Of a stretch of DNA of 39,300 nucleotides, positions 33,100-39,300 are shown in pieces. Source of the stretch: Paracoccaceae bacterium (GTDB taxonomy: Bacteria > Pseudomonadota > Alphaproteobacteria > Rhodobacterales > Rhodobacteraceae); the NCBI GenBank assembly GCA_026419405.1, contig JANZZL010000026.1, forward strand, positions 1-39,300, given 5' to 3'. Position 1 is the first letter of the stretch, and every line of letters starts with the position of its first letter. The position numbers were made by a program, and so were the translations under genes. Under the pieces are notes generated by a model. It was given only the letters and a program-made list of their open reading frames with translations. It was not told the DNA's origin and ran no database searches.

Positions 33100-34011
33100 T
33101 CAGCGGTCGCGCAGCCGCTCGGCGAGGATGCGCCCGTCCGGCCCGATCCGGCCGCGCAGCTCGGCGGCGCTGCCGACCGAGGGGCGGTCGTCGATCCGCG
33201 TCGCGGGCGTGATCTCGAAGGCCGCGCCGTCGATCTCGCTTGCCCCCGTCATCACGCCGCGGATGCGCAGCCGCGCCCCGACCGGCACCGGCGCGGGCAC
33301 GCCCCCGGCCGAGAGCGCGCCGCCGTCGATCCAGGCGCGCAGCAGCGCGATCTCCGCCCCGGTCAGCCAGGGCGGGCCGTCGAAGGGCATCCGCGGCTCG
33401 GCCAGCCCCTCGACGCGCCGGATCACCTCGGAGGCCTGCGCATTGCCCGGCAGCACGGCCAGCCGGTCGCCGCCGGCCAGCACGGATGCGTAGCTGTCGA
33501 GCCTCAGCCCCTCGGGCGGCGCCTCCATCTTCGAGTTCTCCGAGTGGCATTCGATGCAGTGCCGCCCGAAGATCGCGGCGACCTCGTCGTAGGTCACCCG
33601 GCCGTCGGCCATGGGATCGGCCGGTGCGGACGGCGGCGCGGCGGCCGCGGCCGCGCCGCCCGGGGGACCGGGGGCGCCCGCGGCGATCCAGGCCTCGACG
33701 GCGGCGATCTGCGCGGGCTCGAGGAACGGCGGGCCGTCGAGCGGCATCCGCGGCTCGGCCGCGCCGGTCAGCCGCGCGATCAGCGCGCTTTCGGCCGGCG
33801 CCCCCGGCACGACGACGGGGCCGTTCTCCGACCCTGCCATGAGCCCCGCGTGGCTCTCGAGCACGAGCCCGAGCGGCGCGGCATCGCCGGAATGGCAGAA
33901 GACGCACCGCTCCTGCAGGATCGCCTGCACCTCGGCCCAGGTCCCGGCCGGGGCGGGCAGCGGCAGCGCCAGCGCCGCGAGCGCGGCGGCAGTGCAGACG
34001 GTGGACCGCAT
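33100..34011 (-). CDS. Secreted protein with two PSCyt1-type cytochrome domains and a DUF5666-like end
   Basis: A 303-residue exported protein. A signal peptide (LPAPAG) is followed by two similar modules, each with a c-type heme motif: CVFCH at 36-40 and CIECH at 152-156. Each module ends in a PRMP[LF]DGPP motif and a short helix (AVEAWIAAGA, LLRAWIDGGA). They resemble the planctomycete-type cytochrome (PSCyt1) fold. An Ala/Pro/Gly-rich linker joins them. The final about 60 residues (RLRIRGVMTGASEIDGA, ELRGRIGPDGRILAERL) look like a DUF5666 beta-barrel. It may carry electrons in the periplasm. Partners are unknown. GGAGGAGG precedes the ATG. Confidence 0.7.
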   Translation of the reverse strand: MRSTVCTAAALAALALPLPAPAGTWAEVQAILQERCVFCHSGDAAPLGLVLESHAGLMAGSENGPVVVPGAPAESALIARLTGAAEPRMPLDGPPFLEPAQIAAVEAWIAAGAPGPPGGAAAAAAPPSAPADPMADGRVTYDEVAAIFGRHCIECHSENSKMEAPPEGLRLDSYASVLAGGDRLAVLPGNAQASEVIRRVEGLAEPRMPFDGPPWLTGAEIALLRAWIDGGALSAGGVPAPVPVGARLRIRGVMTGASEIDGAAFEITPATRIDDRPSVGSAAELRGRIGPDGRILAERLRDR

Positions 34012-34086
34012 CGGCGTCGTCCTCCTCCCTCGGCGCGATGCTGACCGCCCTCGGCCCGTCTGGCAAGCGGGCCTGCGCGGCGCGCC

Positions 34087-35127
34087 TCAGCCCGCGGCGT
34101 TGCGGCGGTTGAAACGCACGGAGGACCAGAGCGCCAGCCCGATGAAGCCGGCGCCGAGCAGCCCCGTCACCAGTTCGGGGATGTGCCAGACCGACTGGGC
34201 GAACATGATCACCGAGAGCACCAGGATCGAGTAGAAGGCCCCGTGCTCGAGGTAGCGGAAGTGGGCCAGCGTCTGGCGTTCGACCAGCATGATCGTCATC
34301 GAGCGGACGTAGAACGCCCCGATGCCGAGGCCGATGGCGATGAGGAAGAGGTTGCGCGTCAGCGCGAAGGCGCCGATCACGCCGTCGAAGGAGAACGAGG
34401 CGTCGAGCACCTCGAGGTAGAGGAAGGCGCCGAAGCCGCCGGCGCGCGCCATGTCGCGCGCGGCCTCGCGGCGGTCGAGCACGTGGCTGACCACCTCGAC
34501 CGCAAGGAATGTGAGCAGCCCGGCCGCGCCGGCGAAGAGGAAGTCGGCCTGGTGATGCTCGGGCAGGACCCAGGCGAAGCCGAGGAGCACCGCCAGCACC
34601 AGCGCGATCTCGAGCCCGCGGATCGAGGCCCATTGCCTGAGCCGGCGCTCGAGCGCGCGGATCCAGTCCACCTCCTTGCCCTCGTCGATGAAGTAGGTCA
34701 GGCCCACCATCATCAGGAACGTGCCCCCGAAGGCGGCGATGGAATGGTGCGCGCCGTCGATGATGCGCCCGTATTCCTCGGGGTCGGTCGCGGCGAGGCG
34801 CAGCGCCTCGAGCGGCCCGATGTTGGCGGCCACGACCACGATCAGCAGCGGAAAGACGATCCGCATCCCGAAGACGGCGATCAGGATGCCCCAGGTCAGG
34901 AAGCGGCGCTGCCATTCGGGGCGCATCCGCTGGAGCTTGTTGGCGTTGACGATCGCGTTGTCGAACGACAGCGAGATCTCGAGCACGGCAAGCACGAGCG
35001 CGATCAGGAAGAAGCCGAGCGTGCCGGCCAGCGTGCCGGTGTAGGTCCAGCCGATCCAGGTCGCCAGCACCAGGCCGAGCACCGTGAACCCGAAGGCCCA
35101 GCGGAAGTAGCGCAGCGTGTGGGCCAT
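34087..35127 (-). CDS. TerC/DUF475-family integral membrane protein
   Basis: A 346-residue membrane protein with about eight to nine hydrophobic segments. The motif LEISLSFDNAIVNANKLQRM and the second LYLEVLDASFSFDGVIGAFA are the paired acidic FDNA/SFDG motifs of the TerC/DUF475 group, implicated in metal (manganese) handling or tellurite resistance. ATG 35127 is chosen because it begins the first conserved segment; the frame is open further upstream. It is separated by about 75 bases from the cytochrome-like gene and may be transcribed with it. Confidence 0.8.
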   Translation of the reverse strand: MAHTLRYFRWAFGFTVLGLVLATWIGWTYTGTLAGTLGFFLIALVLAVLEISLSFDNAIVNANKLQRMRPEWQRRFLTWGILIAVFGMRIVFPLLIVVVAANIGPLEALRLAATDPEEYGRIIDGAHHSIAAFGGTFLMMVGLTYFIDEGKEVDWIRALERRLRQWASIRGLEIALVLAVLLGFAWVLPEHHQADFLFAGAAGLLTFLAVEVVSHVLDRREAARDMARAGGFGAFLYLEVLDASFSFDGVIGAFALTRNLFLIAIGLGIGAFYVRSMTIMLVERQTLAHFRYLEHGAFYSILVLSVIMFAQSVWHIPELVTGLLGAGFIGLALWSSVRFNRRNAAG

Positions 35128-35252
35128 GTCCCGGTGGTCACCGTTTGAGCGGGGCGTCGCAGGCGACATAAGCCGCCCCGGGCGCGACCACAAGGCGCCG
35201 CCTGCGCCGGCGCCGCCGCACCGGCGGCCTCCGGCCGCTGCCGGCGGCCGGC
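35128..35252. other. Intergenic spacer with GC-rich inverted repeats
   Basis: A 125-base spacer between the dehydrogenase stop (35253) and the TerC-like start. Near 35200-35250 are several CCGGCC/GGCCGG and CCGGCGGC-type arms that can fold on the minus strand just after the dehydrogenase stop, possibly a rho-independent-like terminator lacking a T-tract. The half nearer the TerC-like gene has no clear promoter that I can pick out. Confidence 0.3.
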
Positions 35253-36014
35253 TCACAGGCAGGCGGTGATGCCGCCGTCAACGTAGAGGACATGGCCGTT
35301 GACGAAGCTCGCCGCGTCCGAGGCGAGGAAGACCGCCGCGCCGGCCAGTTCCTCCACCCTGCCCCAGCGGCCCGCGGGCGTGCGCGCCTCGAGCCAGGCG
35401 CAGAAGGCGGGGTCGGCGACCAGCGCGGCGTTCAGCGGCGTGTCGAAGTAGCCCGGCGCGATGGCGTTGCAGTTCAGCCCGTGGCGCGCCCATTCGGTCG
35501 CCATCGCGCGCGTCAGCCCGGCGATCGCCGCCTTCGAGGCGGTGTAGGGCGCGATTCCCGGCCGGGCGAGCGCGCTCTGCACGCTGGCGATGTTGATGAT
35601 CCGGCCGCGTCCGCGGGCGATCATGTGCGGCGCCACGGCGCGGGCGAGGTAGAAGGCGGCGTGGACGTTGGTTCGCATCAGACGGTCGAAGGCTTCGGGC
35701 GGGAAGCTCTCGAGCGGGCCGCGGTGCTGCATCCCGGCGTTGTTCACCAGGATGTCGATGGCAAGCCCGCCCGCCTCGAGCGCCGCCACCGCGGCCTCGG
35801 CCGCCGCCGCATCGGTGACGTCGAAGGCCCGGGTCGCGACCGCCGCGCCGGCGGCGGAAAGCGCCTCGGCCGCGGCGGCCAGACGGTCCGGGTCGCGGCC
35901 GTTGAGCACCACGCGCGCCCCCGCCTCCGCCAGGCCGCGCGCCAGCGCAAGCCCGATGCCCGAGGACGATCCGGTGACGAGCGCGGTGCGCCCCGTGAGG
36001 TCGAAGAGCTTCAT
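35253..36014 (-). CDS. Short-chain dehydrogenase, gluconate-5-dehydrogenase-like
   Basis: A 253-residue classical SDR. It shows TGSSSGIG (14-21), NNAG (91-94) and catalytic S144, Y157, K161 (YTASK), with the family C-terminus GHVLYVDGGITACL. It resembles gluconate 5-dehydrogenase and related sugar-acid dehydrogenases. GGAGG lies about 4 bases before the ATG at 36014. It is divergent from the FAH-family gene at 36189, and the following DenD-like gene is also a sugar-acid enzyme, so the three probably form one pathway. Confidence 0.8.
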   Translation of the reverse strand: MKLFDLTGRTALVTGSSSGIGLALARGLAEAGARVVLNGRDPDRLAAAAEALSAAGAAVATRAFDVTDAAAAEAAVAALEAGGLAIDILVNNAGMQHRGPLESFPPEAFDRLMRTNVHAAFYLARAVAPHMIARGRGRIINIASVQSALARPGIAPYTASKAAIAGLTRAMATEWARHGLNCNAIAPGYFDTPLNAALVADPAFCAWLEARTPAGRWGRVEELAGAAVFLASDAASFVNGHVLYVDGGITACL

Positions 36015-36036
36015 GCGCCTCCGGCAGCGGGCCAGG

Positions 36037-36065
36037 TTGACAAGGGCGGCGGCGGGCGGGTTGAT
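36037..36065 (+). promoter_or_regulatory. Possible promoter of the FAH/DenD operon
   Basis: A perfect TTGACA (36037-36042) and a weak GTTGAT (36060-36065) are 17 bases apart in the 174-base spacer between the divergent dehydrogenase and FAH-family genes. No clear operator was found. Confidence 0.35.
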
Positions 36066-36188
36066 GGATGCTACACCGGCGCAAGGGCGGCACAAGGCCT
36101 GCCCCGGACCCCGGAGGCCGCCGCCGCGGCCTGGCCCCCGCGCCGCCCCGGTCCGGCATCGACGCCCGGCGTGGAAGGAGGAGCCCCG

Positions 36189-37340
36189 ATGCTGCCGTTC
36201 GCGAACCCCGACCCCGGCGCGCTTCTGGTCGGCCGGGTCTGGCGGCCCGGACGGGGGCCCTCGGTCGTCACCCTGCGCGGGGAGGCGGTCGTCGACATCA
36301 CCAGCCGGGCGGCGCCGACGCTCTCGGCCCTGCTCGAGATCGACGACCTGCCCGCCCGGCTCCCGGCGATGCCGGGCGAGACGCTCTGCACGCTGGCCGA
36401 GCTTGCCGCCGCCTCGACCGAGGCCGCCGGGGCGGACGACCTGCGCCTGCTCGCCCCCGCCGATCTCCAGGCGATCAAGGCCGCGGGCGTCACCTTCGCC
36501 GAATCGATGGTCGAGCGGGTGATCGAGGAACAGGCGGCGGGCGACCCCGACCGCGCGGCCGACATCCGGCGCAGGGTGGCGGCGGCGATCGGCGGCACGC
36601 TCGCGGGGATCGTGCCGGGCTCGGAGCAGGCGGCCGAGGTGAAGCGCGTGCTCCAGGCCGAGGGGCTCTGGTCGCCCTACCTCGAGGTCGGGATCGGGCC
36701 CGATGCCGAGGTCTTCACCAAGGCCCAGCCGATGAGCGCGGTGGGCTGGGGCGCGGCGGTCGGCCTGCACCCGGCCTCGCGCTGGAACAACCCCGAGCCC
36801 GAGATCGTGCTCGCCGTGACCTCGCGGGGGCGGATCGCGGGCGCGACGCTCGGCAACGACGTGAACCTGCGCGACATCGAGGGCCGCTCGGCGCTGCTGC
36901 TCGGCAAGGCGAAGGACAACAACGCCTCGTGCGCGATCGGCCCCTTCATCCGGCTGTTCGGCCCCGGCTACGGCATGGCCGAGGTGGAGACGGCCGAGCT
37001 GACGCTGCGGGTCGAGGGCGAGGACGGCTTCGTGCTCGACGGCCGGTCCTCGATGGCGCGGATCAGCCGGCGGCCGGCCGACATCGTGGCCCAGACGATC
37101 GGCCGGCACCATCAGTATCCCGACGGGCTCGTGCTGTTCCTCGGCACGCTCTTCGCCCCGGTGCAGGACCGCGCGGCGCCGGGCCAGGGCTTCACCCACA
37201 GGCCGGGCGACCGGGTGATGATCCGCGAGCGGCACCTGGGCGAGCTGCGCAACACGGTGCGGCTTTCGACCGAGGCGCCGGAGTGGACCTTCGGCACGGG
37301 GGCGCTGATGCGCAACCTCGCCGCGCGGGCGCTGCTCTGA
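36189..37340 (+). CDS. Fumarylacetoacetate-hydrolase-family protein
   Basis: A 383-residue protein whose C-terminal two thirds is the FAH fold, with the metal-ligand region NPEPEIVL and the following GNDVNLRDIEGRS. Length and N-terminal domain are like the sugar-acid branch of the family, which includes keto-deoxy-sugar-acid dehydratases and hydrolases. GAAGGAGGAG precedes the ATG. Next to a gluconate-dehydrogenase-like SDR and a DenD-like dehydrogenase, a role in sugar-acid breakdown is likely, but the reaction is not identified. Confidence 0.8.
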   Translation: MLPFANPDPGALLVGRVWRPGRGPSVVTLRGEAVVDITSRAAPTLSALLEIDDLPARLPAMPGETLCTLAELAAASTEAAGADDLRLLAPADLQAIKAAGVTFAESMVERVIEEQAAGDPDRAADIRRRVAAAIGGTLAGIVPGSEQAAEVKRVLQAEGLWSPYLEVGIGPDAEVFTKAQPMSAVGWGAAVGLHPASRWNNPEPEIVLAVTSRGRIAGATLGNDVNLRDIEGRSALLLGKAKDNNASCAIGPFIRLFGPGYGMAEVETAELTLRVEGEDGFVLDGRSSMARISRRPADIVAQTIGRHHQYPDGLVLFLGTLFAPVQDRAAPGQGFTHRPGDRVMIRERHLGELRNTVRLSTEAPEWTFGTGALMRNLAARALL

Positions 37341-37362
37341 GCCGGGGGCGCGCGGGGGGAGC

Positions 37363-38328
37363 ATGGAGGTCCTGATCCTCGGCGGCGGCGGCTTCCTCGG
37401 GCAGAAGCTCGCGCGCCGCCTCGCCCTGCGCGGGGTGCTGCGCGGGCGGCCCGTCGCGCGGCTCGTGCTGGCCGACATCGCCGAGCCCGCCCCGGTCGAG
37501 GCCCCCTTCCCGGTCGCCACGGCGCGCTGCGACATCGCCGATCCCGCCTCGCTCGCCGCGGTGTTCGATGCCGCGACCGACGTGGTGTTCCTGCTTGCCG
37601 CGGTCGTCTCGGGCCAGGCCGAGGAGGATCTCGACCTCGGCCTGCGCGTCAACCTCATGGGCACGCTCAACGTGCTCGAGCGCGCCCGCGCCCTCGGCAC
37701 GCGGCCGGTCGTGGTCTTCACCTCGTCGATCGCGGTCTACGGTGGCGAGGTGCCCGACCCGGTCACCGACCACACCTTCCTCAACCCGCAGACCTCCTAC
37801 GGCACGCAGAAGGCGATGGGCGAGCTCCTGCTCAACGACTATGCGCGCCGGGGCCTCGTGGACGGGCGCGGCTTCCGCCTGCCGACGATCACCGTCCGGC
37901 CGGGGCGGCCGAACCGCGCCGCCTCGGGCTTCATGTCGTCGATCTTCCGCGAGCCGCTTTCCGGGCAGGAGGCGGTCTGCCCCGTGGGGCCGGAGTTCGC
38001 GCACTACTACCTCTCGCCCCGGCGCTGCGTCGAGAACCTGATCCGCGGCGCCGAGCTTGCCGCCGAGGCGCTGGGCCGCAACCGCTGCATGACGATGCCG
38101 GGGCGGACCTGGCGGATCGGCGAGATGATCGCGGCGATGACGCGCGTCGCGGGGCCCGGGCCGGCGCGGCTCATCCGCTGGGAGGAGGACCCCGCCGTGG
38201 CCCGCATCGTCGGCGGCTGGCGCTCCGACATCCGCGCCGACCGGGCGCTCGCGCTCGGCCTTTCCGCCGACGAGAGCTTCGAGGACAACATCCGCTTCCA
38301 CCTCGAGGACGAGGCGCCGCGGGTCTGA
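37363..38328 (+). CDS. NAD-dependent epimerase/dehydratase family, D-erythronate-dehydrogenase (DenD)-like
   Basis: A 321-residue extended SDR. It has GGGGFLG (7-13) for NAD binding and the catalytic S-Y-K set (TSSIAVYG and SYGTQKAMGE). Sequence such as RLPTITVRPGRPNRAASGFMSSIFREPL is typical of DenD-like dehydrogenases, which oxidise four-carbon sugar acids such as D-erythronate. It starts 22 bases after the FAH-family gene, so it is in the same operon. No kinase, decarboxylase or isomerase partner of the DenD pathway is in the window, so a different sugar acid is possible. Confidence 0.75.
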   Translation: MEVLILGGGGFLGQKLARRLALRGVLRGRPVARLVLADIAEPAPVEAPFPVATARCDIADPASLAAVFDAATDVVFLLAAVVSGQAEEDLDLGLRVNLMGTLNVLERARALGTRPVVVFTSSIAVYGGEVPDPVTDHTFLNPQTSYGTQKAMGELLLNDYARRGLVDGRGFRLPTITVRPGRPNRAASGFMSSIFREPLSGQEAVCPVGPEFAHYYLSPRRCVENLIRGAELAAEALGRNRCMTMPGRTWRIGEMIAAMTRVAGPGPARLIRWEEDPAVARIVGGWRSDIRADRALALGLSADESFEDNIRFHLEDEAPRV

Positions 38329-38341
38329 GCGGGCCTCTCAG
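38325..38341. terminator. Stem-loop spanning both stops, DenD-like / protease
   Basis: CTGAG (38325-38329), loop of 7 bases, CTCAG (38337-38341). It includes the DenD-like stop TGA (38326-38328) and the converging protease stop (TCA, 38338-38340). It is a weak stem with no T-tract. Confidence 0.3.
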
Positions 38342-39281
38342 GCGGGTGGCGGGCGGCAGGCACGGGTGGCCTGCACCAGCCCGTGGCCGTAGATCTCGTC
38401 GGGGCCGGGCGGGCCGACGTCGCGCGCCGCGCCGGTCAGCGCCGCGGCCACCTGCTCGCGGGTCAGCGCCGGCTCGGCGGCACGCAGCGCGGCGGCGGCG
38501 GCGGTGACGAAGGGCGCGGCGAAGGAGGTGCCCGTCTTCGGCCGCGCGCCGCTGACCGAGGCCGCCGTCCAGACCTCGACGCCCGGCGCGGCGAGGTCGA
38601 CATGCGGCCCGCGGCCCGCGCGGCGGTAGACGGTGCCGCTGCGGTCCACGGCGGTCACGCCGATCACCTCGGGATAGGCGGCCGGAAAGGCCGGCGGCGC
38701 TGACGGACCGGCATTGCCCACCGCGGCGACGATCACGATGTCGCGGGCGAGCATCGCCGCGGTCGCGCGTTCGAGCACGCTGTTGTCGGGCCCCGCGAGG
38801 CTCATGTTGACCACCCGCACCCCCTGCCCCGCCAGGTAGTCGAGCGCGGCGGCGAGCGAGTAGACATCCGCCCGCTCGTCGCCCCCCGCCCGGTGGAAGG
38901 CATCGACCGCGATGACGCGGGTATCGGGCAACAGCCCCGGCGACCGGCTCGCGGGGTCGCCGACCAGCAGGGCCAGGACGGCGGTGCCGTGGACCGCGCG
39001 CGAGGGATCGAGCGCCTCCGGGGCGATCCGCCGGACCTCGAGCCGGGCGGTCGAGAAGGTCAGGTGATCGGGATTGATCCCGGTGTCGATGACCCCCACC
39101 GCCACATCCTCGGCGCAGGCGGGCGCCGGATCGGGCACCCTGGTCCAGCCGATCAGCTCCAGCGCGGCGCAGTGCGGACCCTCGCAGGCGGGCCCCTCGA
39201 CGGCCTGCTCGCTGCGGTAGAAGTGGTTGAAGTCGGCGTCGGCACCCGTCGGCAGGGCGCGCACCTCGGCTCGGGCGGCCT
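38338..39281 (-). CDS. Subtilisin-family (S8) serine protease, 5' end missing
   Basis: About 314 residues are visible, with the catalytic triad Asp (GVIDTGINPDH), His (AVHGTAVLALLVGD) and Ser (KTGTSFAAPF) all present in order. The oxyanion Asn is in AAVGNAGPS. The frame remains open to the right end (upstream residues EAARAEVRALP), so the start codon and any signal peptide or prodomain lie beyond the window. The gene is cut by the Tn5 mosaic end. Cysteines near the N-terminal part (PACEGPHCAAL, PACAED) suggest an exported, disulfide-bonded enzyme. Function beyond proteolysis is not inferable. Confidence 0.85.
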
Positions 39282-39300
39282 CTGTCTCTTATACACATCT
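39282..39300. other. Tn5 mosaic end (library adapter sequence)
   Basis: The last 19 bases are CTGTCTCTTATACACATCT, the exact reverse complement of bases 1-19. See the left copy. Confidence 0.95.

Noticed and set aside
32190-33212. Long plus-strand frame across the CbiX region
   Set aside because: Low-complexity antisense translation; the opposite strand encodes a clear chelatase.

Overview
The window is a very GC-rich, gene-dense piece of bacterial chromosome. GC content was judged by eye and not computed. Start-stop overlaps of the ATGA/GTGA type, GGAGG-type ribosome binding sites, a quinohemoprotein amine dehydrogenase locus and many sugar and amine ABC transporters suggest an alphaproteobacterium, probably of the Rhodobacteraceae (Paracoccus/Rhodobacter-like). 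No rRNA, tRNA, CRISPR array, phage or native insertion sequence was seen. Both ends carry the 19-bp Tn5 mosaic end in inverted orientation (1-19 and 39282-39300). This is almost certainly library adapter sequence, so the two terminal genes (qhpA and a subtilase) are cut by the library method and not by biology.

Layout. (1) 20-3389: part of the qhp locus for quinohemoprotein amine dehydrogenase: qhpA (cut), qhpG and the divergent AraC-type regulator qhpR. (2) 3397-5043: a choline-kinase-like phosphotransferase divergent from a small methyltransferase. (3) 4962-5382: an imperfect 209/212-bp tandem duplication of a convergent gene junction. (4) 5264-14183: two divergent operons. The left one has a solute-binding protein, two permeases and a SorC-type regulator. 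The right one has a MalK-type ATPase, a glycerol-1-phosphate-dehydrogenase-like enzyme, a SIS isomerase, a short-chain dehydrogenase and a HAD phosphatase. The set looks like uptake and catabolism of an unidentified polyol or phosphorylated polyol. (5) 14191-22464: a glycine-betaine-type ABC transporter (binding protein, ATPase, double-length permease) in one operon with a second choline-kinase-like phosphotransferase and a dimethylglycine-dehydrogenase-like demethylase, controlled by a divergent DeoR-type regulator. (6) 22471-31792: a LacI-type repressor divergent from an eight-gene operon: CUT2 sugar ABC transporter, ketose 3-epimerase, FrcK-like kinase, FGGY kinase and class II aldolase. 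(7) 31793-32276: 484 bp without a recognisable gene. (8) 32277-35127: CbiX-like chelatase, a double-domain cytochrome-like secreted protein, and a TerC/DUF475 membrane protein. (9) 35253-38328: a sugar-acid cluster (short-chain dehydrogenase, FAH-family enzyme, DenD-like dehydrogenase). (10) 38338-39281: a subtilisin-family protease, N-terminus missing.

Three of the modules (4, 5, 6) follow one plan: a one-component regulator next to or within an ABC importer operon that also carries the catabolic enzymes, with palindromes in the divergent promoter region. The pathway in module 6 can be read as ketose import, C3 epimerisation, phosphorylation at C1 and aldol cleavage to DHAP plus an aldehyde. 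Modules 4 and 5 do not match a pathway I can name and are the best candidates for undescribed metabolism. Five tail-to-tail gene pairs in the window have their two stop codons only 6-9 bp apart (8 bp in the duplicated case), and each junction forms a small stem-loop containing both stops.
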